Source of the DNA: Treponema sp. UBA4232 | GTDB lineage: Bacteria; Spirochaetota; Spirochaetia; Treponematales; Treponemataceae | Direction: 5' to 3' | NCBI GenBank assembly: GCA_002396325.1 | Contig: DGXM01000059.1 | Location: forward strand, 1 to 19,959 | DNA length: 19,959 nucleotides | Shown here: piece after piece, positions 7,555-15,707 of the stretch | Numbering within the stretch: position 1 is the stretch's first letter | Layout: every line of letters begins with the position of its first letter | The notes under the pieces: generated by a model | What the model was told of the DNA's origin: nothing | Databases searched by the model: none | What the model saw: the letters and a program-made list of their open reading frames with translations, nothing else | Program-made: the position numbers and the translations under genes

Positions 7555-8817
7555 TCAGACACGCTTAAAGATGAGTGACGTGTTCACACCGCCGAAAGCG
7601 AAGTTGTTTGACATCACGTAATCAGTCTTGATTTCCCTTCCTGAACCAACGATATAATCAAGCGGGGCACAGTGGGGATCAACGTTTTCCAGGTTCACGT
7701 TGGGATGGAACCATCCTTCGTTCATCATGTTGATTGTGAGCCATGCTTCGATGCATCCGCAGGCACCCAGTGTATGTCCGATGTAGCTTTTTGTGGAGCT
7801 GATCGGGATTGCACGGTTGAAGACCTTGTAAGTCGCGTTCGACTCGGCAGTGTCTCCGGTGGGGGTGGAAGTTCCATGTGCGTTCACATAGCCAATCTGG
7901 TCCTTCGATACACCTGCATCCTGAAGTGCAAGCTCAAGCGCAACGGCCATCGTGTCGGGATTCGGAGTGGTGATGTGGTTTCCGTCGGCATTTGTTCCGT
8001 AACCGACAACCTCTGCGTAGATGCGGGCTCCGCGCTTAACGGCATGCTCCATGTCTTCAAGAAGCATTGTTCCGGCACCTTCTCCGATGACAAGTCCGTC
8101 ACGGTCGCGGTCAAACGGTTTCGGCTCAAGTCCAGGAGTCTCGTTGAGGCAGGCAGTCGCCCCGAGCGTGTCGAAAATCGCGGCATCGGGCGGACTAAGC
8201 TCCTCGGCACCGCCGGCAAGCATCATATCCTGCTGTCCGTTTGCGATGGCTTCGTAAGCATAACCGATTGCCTGGCTTCCTGATGTACAGGCCGTGTTCG
8301 TCGTAATCATGCGTCCGCGGATCTGATAGAACACGCTGAGGTTTGAAAGACAGGTCTGTGGCATTGCCTTGATGTATGTCTGTGAATTGATTTTTGATGT
8401 GTCATTGGTCTCAAGCATGGAAAACAACTCGACGATGGACTCCATTGACCCCATGCAGGAACCGTATGCGATACCCGTGCGGCCGTTCTTGAGTTCGTCC
8501 ACAACATCACCGTCCTCTTTCTTGAGTCCGGCCATTTCAAGGGCACGCTCCGAGGCCACGAGTGAAAGAAGTCCCACACGCCCCATTCCACGGATCTTCT
8601 TGCGGGGAAGACTTGGCAGGGGTTTCTCATAAGGACATGCAAGACGGGTGTTCATCAGTTCGAAGCGCTCCCATTCCTTCATGTACCGTATGCAGTTCTT
8701 TCCGCTCTGCAGCTGTTTGAATGCCTCGTCCCAGGTGTCACCCAGACCACTAAGCATTCCGCACCCTGTCACCACGACACGGCGTTTTCCGTTCGGTTTT
8801 GTAAATTCCATGCTCAT
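7555..8817 (-). CDS. fabF: 3-oxoacyl-ACP synthase (FabF-like ketosynthase, ApeR-like)
   Basis: The 420-residue ketosynthase has a complete catalytic triad: Cys177 in TNTACTSGS, His314 in NAHGTSTPTGD and His348 in SYIGHTLG. The glycine-rich AFGGVN end is also present. It condenses an acyl-ACP with malonyl-ACP. It is the last gene of a ten-gene operon and overlaps the ketoreductase stop by 4 bases (ATGA), suggesting translational coupling. In aryl-polyene clusters this position (after KR, DH and KS) is occupied by ApeR. A role in housekeeping fatty-acid synthesis alone is less likely because no acpP, fabD or fabH lies next to it. A second ATG two codons later is an equally possible start. Confidence 0.88.
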   Translation of the reverse strand: MSMEFTKPNGKRRVVVTGCGMLSGLGDTWDEAFKQLQSGKNCIRYMKEWERFELMNTRLACPYEKPLPSLPRKKIRGMGRVGLLSLVASERALEMAGLKKEDGDVVDELKNGRTGIAYGSCMGSMESIVELFSMLETNDTSKINSQTYIKAMPQTCLSNLSVFYQIRGRMITTNTACTSGSQAIGYAYEAIANGQQDMMLAGGAEELSPPDAAIFDTLGATACLNETPGLEPKPFDRDRDGLVIGEGAGTMLLEDMEHAVKRGARIYAEVVGYGTNADGNHITTPNPDTMAVALELALQDAGVSKDQIGYVNAHGTSTPTGDTAESNATYKVFNRAIPISSTKSYIGHTLGACGCIEAWLTINMMNEGWFHPNVNLENVDPHCAPLDYIVGSGREIKTDYVMSNNFAFGGVNTSLIFKRV

Positions 8818-9545
8818 AACATACCACCATTCACTGAAATAACTTGTCTTGTAATATAACCGGCATCCTCGGACAGAAGGAATACGGCAAGGGCCGCAAT
8901 CTCCTCTGGTTTTCCGGCTCTCTTCATCGGAATCGTCTGAAGGATGAGATCCATCGGGGCATCCTTTATCATGTCTGTCTCAATGGCTCCAGGTGCAATC
9001 GCATTCACTGTGATTCCCCTGCTTGCAAGCTCAACTGCAAGAGCCTTTGTCACACCGATAAGTCCTGCCTTGGAAGCGGAATAGTTTGTCTGTCCGCGGT
9101 TTCCCATGATTCCGCTCACTGAAGAGATGGCTATGATTCTTCCCTTCTTTTTTCTTGCCATGGGCATTGTAAGCGGCTGAACGACATTATAGAATCCGTC
9201 GAGATTGGTATGAACAACAAAATCCCAGTCTTCCCCCGAAAGCCCCGCAAATGTGTTGTCCCGGGTCACACCGGCATTGCTCACGACACCCCACAACGCT
9301 CCGTATTTTTCCGTCAAGGAATCAAGTTTCGCCTTGCAGTCATCACGGTTGGTGACATCGAACTGAAGAAGCTCTCCCTTTCCGCCTGCAGCATTGATCT
9401 GCGCCAGAGTCTCCTCGGCCTTTTCCTTTCCATGATTGTAATGTGCTATAACATAATATCCGGCTTTGGCTGCCTGAACCGCAATTGCACGGCCTATTCC
9501 ACCGCTTGCTCCGGTCACCAAAACCCTTTTCTGATCGTCTGACAT
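8814..9545 (-). CDS. fabG: 3-oxoacyl-ACP reductase (FabG-like ketoreductase, ApeQ-like)
   Basis: This is a 243-residue classical short-chain dehydrogenase. TGASGGIG (11-18) binds NADP(H), NAG is at 90-92, and the catalytic Ser142, Tyr155 and Lys159 are present (ISSVSG, NYSASKAG). PGAIETDM follows at the usual place. It should reduce 3-oxoacyl-ACP to 3-hydroxyacyl-ACP in the elongation cycle. An AGGGGGAT element before ATG 9545 supports the start. It follows the dehydratase after a 66-base gap that contains a long hairpin, and overlaps the following ketosynthase by 4 bases. The position between a dehydratase and the last ketosynthase matches ApeQ. The enzyme family is certain; the pathway is inferred. 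Confidence 0.9.
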   Translation of the reverse strand: MSDDQKRVLVTGASGGIGRAIAVQAAKAGYYVIAHYNHGKEKAEETLAQINAAGGKGELLQFDVTNRDDCKAKLDSLTEKYGALWGVVSNAGVTRDNTFAGLSGEDWDFVVHTNLDGFYNVVQPLTMPMARKKKGRIIAISSVSGIMGNRGQTNYSASKAGLIGVTKALAVELASRGITVNAIAPGAIETDMIKDAPMDLILQTIPMKRAGKPEEIAALAVFLLSEDAGYITRQVISVNGGML

Positions 9546-9576
9546 GCAAATCCCCCTGTATTTTTTTTTGTTTATC

Positions 9577-9612
9577 GGGAGTCTCTAAAAATCCGTTTTT
9601 TTAGAGATGCCC
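9577..9612. repeat. Long intra-operon palindrome (REP-like or RNA-processing hairpin)
   Basis: TCTCTAAAAA (9582-9591) pairs with TTTTTAGAGA (9598-9607) around a 6-base loop, and the stem is extended by GGG (9577-9579) with CCC (9610-9612). It lies between the dehydratase stop and the ketoreductase gene. No T-run follows the stem on the minus strand, so it is not a standard terminator. A related A-TCYG-T core occurs at 2748-2765 and 19194-19211. Confidence 0.6.
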
Positions 9613-10136
9613 TATTGTTGATGATTCTGTCCATCCGCAAAGAAAGCGGAGATATCATTCATTTCCATAACAGTTATTGTGGCCGAAACCGCCGGCTCCT
9701 CATCCTTTTTATCAGCAAAAAGCCTGCAGTTGTAGCGGGTCACATCGTCCATATGATAATCTTCCTTTATCTTCATGGTTATTGTCGAATTGACCTTCAG
9801 CACTCCGACGTTTGACTTCAGGTTCACAACGCTCAAAATCACCCCCGGACGGGCCTGATCCATTGTTCCGTTGATTGTACGCTCGATTGATCCGAAAGTG
9901 GAAATTCCCTGCGCCATAATCTCGAAGCCTGACCAGTTGGGAATGCCCCCCAAGGACTCTTCGTAGAAAATGCAGTCCTTCGTGATGTCATACTCTGTTG
10001 TGACCGAGCGCTCCTTGATGTCGTATTGAATCACACGGCTCAGAAGAAACATCTTGCCTTTATGCGGAACCAAATCTATCAGCCTATCAGTCGGTATGAA
10101 CTGCGGAACGAATTCCGGTCCTTTCTTGTTAGCCAC
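9612..10136 (-). CDS. Hot-dog 3-hydroxyacyl-ACP dehydratase (ApeP-like)
   Basis: The 174-residue protein resembles the ApeP / FabA-FabZ-like dehydratase group. PHKGKMFLL (24-32) supplies the expected catalytic His25, and NWSGFEIMAQ (67-76) supplies the acidic Glu72 on the central helix. It would remove water from 3-hydroxyacyl-ACP to leave a trans double bond. Since no enoyl reductase is present in the operon, successive rounds would give conjugated double bonds. The start is a GTG at 10136 with a strong AGGAGG 6-7 bases upstream. The gene overlaps the ketosynthase stop by 8 bases. It carries a C-terminal extension beyond the core fold. The fold assignment is good; the exact substrate is inferred from the cluster. 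Confidence 0.82.
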   Translation of the reverse strand: MANKKGPEFVPQFIPTDRLIDLVPHKGKMFLLSRVIQYDIKERSVTTEYDITKDCIFYEESLGGIPNWSGFEIMAQGISTFGSIERTINGTMDQARPGVILSVVNLKSNVGVLKVNSTITMKIKEDYHMDDVTRYNCRLFADKKDEEPAVSATITVMEMNDISAFFADGQNHQQ

Positions 10137-11340
10137 GGCGGGCCTCCTTTCCTATGACCAGCGACACGTTTGATCCTCCAAACGCATAGGAGTTGGTCAT
10201 GCAATATTTCATATCACCCGTTCCCATCACATTTTCCGGGCCCGTTATCTTCAATTCCGGCAGAGACTCATCCCTTTGTCCGTCCCATACCTGCATGGGA
10301 AGACTCCATTCACGTCCTTCATTACGGCGGAGGGTCTCCACGCAAATGGCCGCCTCAAGAGCCCCAGCGGCTCCCAGCGTATGTCCGGTGACTGATTTAG
10401 TCGAACTGCACCAGGGAATGTCCCCGCCGAACACTTCCGCCATAGCCTTTGACTCCATGGCATCATTAAGCTTTGTGCCGGTTCCATGCAGATTCACATA
10501 GTCTATGTCTGACGGCCGAAGACCGCTGTCTGCAAGGGCCGCTTTCATCGCATCGGCGGCACCACGCCCGTCGGCACCGGGAGCAGTCATATGCGAGGCA
10601 TCCGCACTCTCACCGCATCCGGCAAGGAAAACCGGTGCACCCTTTCCGTCGTAATCCCTGGACAGAACAAAAAAAGCGGCTCCGTCTCCCAGAGTGATTC
10701 CATTCCGGTTTCTGCTGAACGGATTGGTCGGCTCCGGAGACACTGCCTCAAGGGAATCAAAGCCCAGAAGCACGGTATCCGAAGCAATGTCCACACCGCC
10801 CACGATACAGGCATCCGCAATATCAGCCTCAATAAGCTCGGCGGCCTTTATTATTGCAACCGCACTCGATGAACAAGCCGTGGCAACCGTAAACGCAGGT
10901 CCCTCAAGTCCGAAACGCTCCTTCACATAGGAGGCAACATAATCGGCTCCCTGCATCTCCAGTGCGTAGCCGCTGGGAAAAATCCCCCTGCTGAAAAAGA
11001 CCCTGTGCCCCGCAACGGAAAATTCACTGCCGTTGTCACAGGACCCCACGCTTACAGCCACACGCTTTTTTCCGTATCTTGCGACAGCCCGGTTCACCGC
11101 ATCCTCAAGCACATTCAACGCGGCCTCCTCGATGCGGACAACCTTCATATCATAACGCGCTCTGCTGGGAACCAAACTGCTCTCTTCAATACGGGCGGCC
11201 TGAATCTCCTTTCCGGTGCATGTAACAACCTTTCTCATTCCGCTTCTGTTTCCAGTGCGGACAGATTTCCACAAGTCGTCACACGTCATTCCGGCGCTGC
11301 AGGCAATTCCCGGCTCCGAAAAATAAAGTCTAGACTTCAT
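10129..11340 (-). CDS. Ketosynthase (ApeO-like beta-ketoacyl-ACP synthase)
   Basis: From ATG 11340 the protein has 403 residues. The triad is intact: Cys156 in TACSSSA, His285 in NLHGTGT and His320 in VTGHTLG; the NSYAFGGSN end is also visible. It would be the elongating ketosynthase, and in aryl-polyene systems the ApeO partner pairs with the CLF-like ApeC, found here as the divergent gene at 15805. The frame is open back to a GTG at 11388, but that extension holds a near-consensus promoter (TTGACA-17-TACAAT), and the MKSRLYFSEPG start matches the family better. ATG 11340 has no Shine-Dalgarno sequence and a predicted leader of only a few bases, unless operon read-through re-initiates. It is preceded by the ApeI-like gene. 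Confidence 0.86.
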   Translation of the reverse strand: MKSRLYFSEPGIACSAGMTCDDLWKSVRTGNRSGMRKVVTCTGKEIQAARIEESSLVPSRARYDMKVVRIEEAALNVLEDAVNRAVARYGKKRVAVSVGSCDNGSEFSVAGHRVFFSRGIFPSGYALEMQGADYVASYVKERFGLEGPAFTVATACSSSAVAIIKAAELIEADIADACIVGGVDIASDTVLLGFDSLEAVSPEPTNPFSRNRNGITLGDGAAFFVLSRDYDGKGAPVFLAGCGESADASHMTAPGADGRGAADAMKAALADSGLRPSDIDYVNLHGTGTKLNDAMESKAMAEVFGGDIPWCSSTKSVTGHTLGAAGALEAAICVETLRRNEGREWSLPMQVWDGQRDESLPELKITGPENVMGTGDMKYCMTNSYAFGGSNVSLVIGKEARRG

Positions 11341-11352
11341 CGTAATGCTTTT

Positions 11353-11381
11353 ATTGTAAAATGAATACGGTATTTTGTCAA
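11353..11381 (-). promoter_or_regulatory. Strong internal promoter ahead of the ApeO-like ketosynthase
   Basis: Minus strand: perfect TTGACA (11376-11381), 17-base spacer, TACAAT (11353-11358), then 12 bases to ATG 11340. This is the best match to a sigma70 consensus in the operon. It would let the KS-DH-KR-KS half be transcribed independently of the loading and transfer half. Confidence 0.65.
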
Positions 11382-11391
11382 ATGGCACGAT

Positions 11392-11757
11392 TTACTGCGC
11401 TTCTGCCGTGAAAATACCGTTTGAATAAGACTTTCCGTCATCAGCACCTGAAAGATCAAACTCCACGGAATTCTTGGCGGGGTCTCTTGAAAGCTTCAAC
11501 CTGAGTTTTGTCTCGGGAAGAACAGGTGCGGAGAACTTCATGCGTCTCACGCCGGCCACCCATCTCGTCGTATTCAGGTATTTGCGTGAAAAACGCGTCA
11601 CAATCTCAAACTGACCCACGGCAGGCAGAATCTTGAACTGGGGAAAATGTCCGTGAAAAAAATCACTGGTCACCGGAATCACGAATTCCAGCTCCACATT
11701 GGTCTCATCACGGGAGACCACCACTTCGTTCTCAATTCCATGGTTGTTCTCAGTCAT
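11392..11757 (-). CDS. Small hot-dog dehydratase (ApeI-like)
   Basis: From ATG 11757 the product is 121 residues, close to the usual length of ApeI-type FabZ-like dehydratases. The block FFHGHFPQFKILPAVGQFE (33-51) corresponds to FxGHFPxxPVMPGVxxxE, with a candidate catalytic His37 and Glu51. It would dehydrate 3-hydroxyacyl-ACP together with the ApeP-like protein; two different dehydratases are a hallmark of these clusters. A longer open frame starts at 11829, but it lies inside the AMP-ligase gene. ATG 11757 follows the ligase stop by one base and has a GAGGAAG element 8-9 bases upstream, so it is preferred and suggests coupled translation. Confidence 0.8.
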   Translation of the reverse strand: MTENNHGIENEVVVSRDETNVELEFVIPVTSDFFHGHFPQFKILPAVGQFEIVTRFSRKYLNTTRWVAGVRRMKFSAPVLPETKLRLKLSRDPAKNSVEFDLSGADDGKSYSNGIFTAEAQ

Positions 11758-11758
11758 A

Positions 11759-13153
11759 CTACACTTCCTCGCTTGAAGGAACGTCAAAAAGCGCCTTGAC
11801 GTCATCCTTGTGAATTTTTCCCTGCACATCCGACGGCAGGCTGTCTACAAAACGCCATCTTTTCGGAATGACGACATTTTCCAAATACTGCATCAGGAAA
11901 TCGTGGAAATACCTGTTCATCTCAAGCTTCCTGGATTCCTTGAATTTCTTTTTCCCCGCATCGTTCAGCACCACCGCAGCCGCAAGATACTGCCTGCGCC
12001 CCTCAATGGCAATCACTTTCACGGTCTGCACAAGTCCGCTCTGAACAAGACGGTTCTCGACCTCCGTGAGGCTGATTCTTTTTTCCTCTATTTTCACAAT
12101 GGAGTCAGCCCGCCCCTTCAGCAGGAAACGGCCGTCGTCAAGGATATCAACCAGATCGGCGGTGGCAAATCCGTCAGGATTCTTTATGTACGGGGATACA
12201 ATGACAAGACATCCGTCCTCTCCCTTCCATATCTTTGCGTTGTCGAAAGGAATCCACTCAAGGCCGTTCTTTGACTGTCTCCACGCAATGCCGCTTGTTT
12301 CAGTGGAACCGTAAACCTCAAGAGGCCATGCACCGAATACGGAATTCGTCTTTGCGGCCACCTCCGGAAGCAGAAGACCTCCGCTCGTGAAAATGAAACA
12401 GTCCTTCATTGGAAGGCATGTCTCGGCATCAACAGTGCGCTTCAGGAACGCAGGAGTCGTAATAATCATATAGGGGCCGTCGGAAAGCCTGCGGAATTCC
12501 TCGGTATAGACAATCCTCTTTCTTCTGAACGGAACACCCAGCGTAAAGGGAAGGGAAACAGCAAACAAAAATCCGTAGATGTGATGCTGGCTCACAGTTG
12601 CGACAAGTCTTCTCGAAGTGAATTCCATCCCCCACTTTGAGATGATGAATGCATTGTCCAGCTCGAATTCCGTCATTCTCTGCGGAACAGCCTTGGGTTT
12701 TCCCGTGCTTCCTGATGTGTACATGAGAATTCTTGTGTCGTCGGCGGAAATCGCAGGAGCATTTCTGAAATCCCTTTCATCGGGAACCGGGCTTTTTTCT
12801 ATTATATCCGGGATGAATGATGAATCCGGGACGGCCTGATCGGTCAGAACAACCGAATTCTCCCCCCTTATCTCGGAAAGAAATTCAGGGGCGGTGCTCT
12901 GCGTAAGGCTTACTTCTTTGCCGCACTGGAGAAGAGCAACAAACGTGACAAGAAAATACCAGTAATCCTCACAGTGAAGCACCCATCCGTCGGCACCGGC
13001 AGATTTTATGAACGACCTCATCCTCGCCGAATCAACAAGAAAATCTTTCCATGTCTTGTACACACCGTCGGACCACTTTCCTTCATAACAAAGAATCGTG
13101 TCGTCGCTTCGGGAATCTGCTTTAAAATGTGAAATTGAATAAACTTCCGTCAT
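11759..13153 (-). CDS. AMP-dependent acyl/aryl-acid ligase (ApeH-like)
   Basis: The 464-residue ANL-superfamily enzyme shows MYTSGSTGKPKAV (144-156, P-loop), SQHHIYG (188-194), YGSTET (281-286), the hinge region LKGRADSIVKIEEKRIS (345-361) and the C-terminal catalytic Lys446 in SDVQGKIHKDD. It would adenylate a carboxylic acid and transfer it to one of the two adjacent ACPs, loading the starter unit; in aryl-polyene systems this is a coumarate- or hydroxybenzoate-type acid. Its length, shorter than about 500-residue acyl-CoA synthetases, fits ApeH. The acid cannot be read from the sequence. ATG 13153 has AGG elements just upstream. There is a 166-base gap to the preceding ACP gene and tight linkage to the dehydratase that follows. 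Confidence 0.83.
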   Translation of the reverse strand: MTEVYSISHFKADSRSDDTILCYEGKWSDGVYKTWKDFLVDSARMRSFIKSAGADGWVLHCEDYWYFLVTFVALLQCGKEVSLTQSTAPEFLSEIRGENSVVLTDQAVPDSSFIPDIIEKSPVPDERDFRNAPAISADDTRILMYTSGSTGKPKAVPQRMTEFELDNAFIISKWGMEFTSRRLVATVSQHHIYGFLFAVSLPFTLGVPFRRKRIVYTEEFRRLSDGPYMIITTPAFLKRTVDAETCLPMKDCFIFTSGGLLLPEVAAKTNSVFGAWPLEVYGSTETSGIAWRQSKNGLEWIPFDNAKIWKGEDGCLVIVSPYIKNPDGFATADLVDILDDGRFLLKGRADSIVKIEEKRISLTEVENRLVQSGLVQTVKVIAIEGRRQYLAAAVVLNDAGKKKFKESRKLEMNRYFHDFLMQYLENVVIPKRWRFVDSLPSDVQGKIHKDDVKALFDVPSSEEV

Positions 13154-13319
13154 CCTCTTTACCTGAGCCGTTAACGTGGCCGGAACCTGACTTTGAGAAA
13201 ATGAATATCAAACCGGAAGACAGCCATCCGCCGCATAATAGAATCAACGGATGATGCCATAAACTGTACCCGGCAGCATTTGCAAAAGAATTCCCCAAAC
13301 CTGACGGGTACGATTCTTT

Positions 13320-13565
13320 TTATTTTGAAACCATCGGATACACTGTGTCAACAACATCCTGAAGTGTCTTCACAGCCTTGAATGCATCGGGGCTTACCTT
13401 TCCGGGGATGAATTCCTTCATCTTTCCAATCATGTCGATGAAATCAATGGAATCAAGATCCAAATCGTCACCCATAGTAGCAGCGGGAGTAATCTTTGCC
13501 TCATCAACCTCGAATTCTGTAACCAGAATTGACTTCAGCTTGTCAAAAATCTCTTCTTTAGTCAT
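13320..13565 (-). CDS. Acyl carrier protein 2 (ApeF-like)
   Basis: From ATG 13565 the product is 81 residues. It carries the carrier-protein phosphopantetheine motif in GDDLDLDSIDFIDM (32-45), with Ser39 as attachment site; the DSID form replaces the DSLD of the fatty-acid ACP. AAAGGA stands about 8 bases before the ATG, and the start overlaps the end of the first ACP gene by 8 bases, so the two are probably co-translated. A longer open frame back to 13613 would lie within ACP 1 and is not preferred. Growing chains or the starter unit would be carried as thioesters in the cytoplasm. Confidence 0.86.
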   Translation of the reverse strand: MTKEEIFDKLKSILVTEFEVDEAKITPAATMGDDLDLDSIDFIDMIGKMKEFIPGKVSPDAFKAVKTLQDVVDTVYPMVSK

Positions 13566-13824
13566 TTTTCTTGTCCTTTGCCTTTTCAGCAGTGATGTAT
13601 TCGGCCAAAGCATTCACAGATGCGAAATTCTCAGTATTGTCAGAAGAAAATTCCACACCAAATTCCTTCTTCAGAGCCAGCCCCAGTTCCAAGGCATCGA
13701 TTGAATCCAATCCCAGCCCTTCACCGAAGAGCGGTGCGGAATCCACAATGTCCTCTGGAGTCACATCTTCAAGCTCCAAAGCTGAAATAATGACTTCTTT
13801 TACTCGCTGTTTTACTGCTTCCAT
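13558..13824 (-). CDS. Acyl carrier protein 1 (ApeE-like)
   Basis: From ATG 13824 the product is 88 residues. PLFGEGLGLDSIDALELGLAL (31-51) is the motif typical of polyene-type ACPs, with Ser41 as the phosphopantetheine site. An AAGG lies 9 bases before the start; a longer open frame to 13914 would cross a strong promoter and is not used here. Paired ACPs next to an AMP-ligase and two dehydratases are the usual arrangement in aryl-polyene clusters (apeE/apeF). A phosphopantetheinyl transferase is needed for activation and is not in the window. Confidence 0.87.
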   Translation of the reverse strand: MEAVKQRVKEVIISALELEDVTPEDIVDSAPLFGEGLGLDSIDALELGLALKKEFGVEFSSDNTENFASVNALAEYITAEKAKDKKND

Positions 13825-13854
13825 CTGATACTGCCTTAGTCCTAAACTTTTCAA

Positions 13855-13883
13855 AGTATAATATAGTTGAAGGAAAATTGCAA
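13855..13883 (-). promoter_or_regulatory. Internal promoter ahead of the paired ACP genes
   Basis: Minus strand: TTGCAA (13878-13883), 17-base spacer, TATACT (13855-13860). It lies in the 115-base gap after the acyltransferase gene and 31 bases before ATG 13824, leaving room for a leader with the AAGG site. It would give the carrier proteins extra transcription. Confidence 0.6.
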
Positions 13884-13939
13884 TGGTAATATCAAAAATA
13901 CCTGCACAAATCATCGCTGTTTAAGACAGGATTAACATT

Positions 13940-14923
13940 TTATGCCTCTTCGACCCAGAAATTGTGGAAATTGTACCACTGCAAGGGAAAACGCACACTG
14001 TATTCCTCAAGAACACGGACAAATTCCCGGCATAAAGCCTCGGTTCGCTCCATTCTTTCCTTTCTGGAACAATCGAAATCCACCCGGGACTTTTCCACAT
14101 ACATTGTGTATGCCGGAGAAAACATAAACGGCCTGCGTCTGAGGGGAAAGAAAAAATACGTGGGCACATTCAGCAGAGCCGCCAAATAAAACGCTCCGAA
14201 CGGAAACAATGCGTTCTTTCCAAGAAAAGGGCACAGGATGTTTCTCTCAGGCGTTGATGCGGATGTCCTGTCGCCTGCTATGACAACCAGACCGCCGGAA
14301 GAAATTCTTTCCTGAAGAAGATTGACCGTTCCAAGCCCTATTTCCGAAGCGGAAATCATATTCACATTGTACAGGGGATTCAGCTCCTCCAGGGTACGGT
14401 TGAACTGAGCAGTCACATTTGTATCTATTATCACGGTAACCGGAACACTCCTGTCCACACCGGTCCTCCCGTATGCGGCAAGACACCTCATGAGTTCCAT
14501 ATTCCCCAGATGCGAACCAATCAGAAACGCTCCTTCCCCGCGTTCAAGACGTTCCTTCAACTCCAAACCGGCCCCGCCCTTGTAGTCAATACCGCCCTTA
14601 TCCGTGTCTCCCATCCATCCGGAGATTTTCTCAACCAGCGAAAGCGAAAAAGACAACAGCTGCACAAACGATGCAAAATACACGCCTTTCCGACTGCCGG
14701 TGAAATCCCTCATCTGCCTCTGGAACCTTACGGCTTCGTTGCGTGCCCTGGGCGAAAAAATCCAATAGAAGATGCTCACGAGGATGGTCACAATCCCCAT
14801 TACCCAGAAAGGGAGAATGCGTATCAACCATGTGAGAAATTTTATGGGACGGGAAGAATGCACGACTTCTTTTTCTTCATTCCATCTGAGTTTATCTTCA
14901 GTGCTTTGAGATGATTCCCTCAA
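13940..14923 (-). CDS. LpxL/HtrB-like lysophospholipid acyltransferase (acyltransferase half of ApeJ)
   Basis: The frame is open from 15100, but the first 59 codons lie inside the glycosyltransferase gene. The best start is TTG 14923, which overlaps the glycosyltransferase stop (TTGA) and has GGAG 7 bases upstream, giving 327 residues. A hydrophobic segment (about 36-56) should anchor it in the inner membrane. GSHLGNMEL (136-144) carries the HX4E motif of the LpxL/HtrB family. It would transfer the finished ACP-bound acyl or polyene chain to a membrane lipid or glycolipid. In canonical aryl-polyene clusters the glycosyltransferase and acyltransferase are often one fused protein (ApeJ); here they are separate but translationally coupled. 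The acceptor is unknown. Confidence 0.8.
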   Translation of the reverse strand: MRESSQSTEDKLRWNEEKEVVHSSRPIKFLTWLIRILPFWVMGIVTILVSIFYWIFSPRARNEAVRFQRQMRDFTGSRKGVYFASFVQLLSFSLSLVEKISGWMGDTDKGGIDYKGGAGLELKERLERGEGAFLIGSHLGNMELMRCLAAYGRTGVDRSVPVTVIIDTNVTAQFNRTLEELNPLYNVNMISASEIGLGTVNLLQERISSGGLVVIAGDRTSASTPERNILCPFLGKNALFPFGAFYLAALLNVPTYFFFPLRRRPFMFSPAYTMYVEKSRVDFDCSRKERMERTEALCREFVRVLEEYSVRFPLQWYNFHNFWVEEA

Positions 14924-15663
14924 TTTTTTTCTCCGAGTCTGCGTATGATCAGAACAGGAATACGAAGAATCATGCCTATGAAAAGCCTTGCGAATGTGGA
15001 TGAAATACCGAGATTGTCGCGCACCATACGGAAATTCGAAACCCCGTCTGCAGGGTAGGTCACACGCACGCCCATGTTCACCAACGGCACTCGGTCCCAC
15101 AAAAGATGCACCAGTATATCCACATCGTATCCCATGCGTCTGTGTATCCAGGCATGCTTCCTCAAAACCTTAAGGTAACTGTCAACCGGATAAATCCTGA
15201 AGCCGCACAAAACATCCTTTATGTCTTTGTTCCAGGTGACCAGACGCGCCCATCTGTTGGAGAATTCTCTGCCGTTCCTGCGCATTTCCGGCACGGTCTC
15301 GTCGTAAACAGGATAACCGCATATCACTGCAAGAGGATTTTTCTCCGCTTCCTTCAGAAAGTCTCCGCAGGCCCCCGCATCATGCTGACCGTCCGCATCA
15401 AGCTGAAATGCATGTGTCCATCCCAGTTCCCCGGCACGGACAAGGCCCCTGTTCATGGCAGCACCCTTTCCGCGGTTTTTTTCCAAAGTGACAAGCTCCA
15501 CCTCGGGATGGGAGGAAGCCACCATATCTATGAAATGCCTGTTTCGGGCATCGTTTCCATCGTCAACAACTATCACGGGAAGAGAATATATCCTCAGACT
15601 GTCCACCACAGCCTCAAGAGTGGAGCCATGATTATACACCGGAATTATGAATCCTGCCTTCAC
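14920..15663 (-). CDS. Family 2 glycosyltransferase (glycosyltransferase half of ApeJ)
   Basis: The start is placed at GTG 15663 because a GGAGG lies 7 bases upstream and the N-terminus then begins KAGFIIPVYNHG, as expected for GT2 enzymes. The open frame continues to ATG 15717 but without support. The 247-residue product has VVDDG (32-36) and the metal-binding DADGQHD (89-95) of DPM1-like GT-A transferases. A hydrophobic C-terminus (about 222-243) suggests membrane contact. It would transfer a sugar from a nucleotide-sugar to a lipid carrier or to the head group that later receives the polyene chain. First gene of the ten-gene minus-strand operon. Confidence 0.83.
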   Translation of the reverse strand: MKAGFIIPVYNHGSTLEAVVDSLRIYSLPVIVVDDGNDARNRHFIDMVASSHPEVELVTLEKNRGKGAAMNRGLVRAGELGWTHAFQLDADGQHDAGACGDFLKEAEKNPLAVICGYPVYDETVPEMRRNGREFSNRWARLVTWNKDIKDVLCGFRIYPVDSYLKVLRKHAWIHRRMGYDVDILVHLLWDRVPLVNMGVRVTYPADGVSNFRMVRDNLGISSTFARLFIGMILRIPVLIIRRLGEKN

Positions 15664-15707
15664 TGTCCACCCTCCTTTTTTTACGGCAATCCGCAGAACC
15701 TCCCACC

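Noticed and set aside
11341..11388. GTG start of the ApeO-like ketosynthase at 11388
   Set aside because: The 16 extra codons contain a near-consensus promoter and do not match the family start; ATG 11340 fits better, although neither start has a clear ribosome binding site.
13261..13320. GTACCCG / CGGGTAC inverted repeat after the ACP 2 gene, considered as a terminator
   Set aside because: The arms are separated by more than 30 bases and no T-run follows on the minus strand. The AMP-ligase gene downstream probably belongs to the same operon.
14924..15100. N-terminal extension of the acyltransferase to 15100
   Set aside because: These codons overlap the conserved C-terminal coding of the glycosyltransferase and give a low-complexity Arg/His/Ser-rich peptide. 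The TTG at 14923 has a Shine-Dalgarno sequence and couples to the preceding stop.
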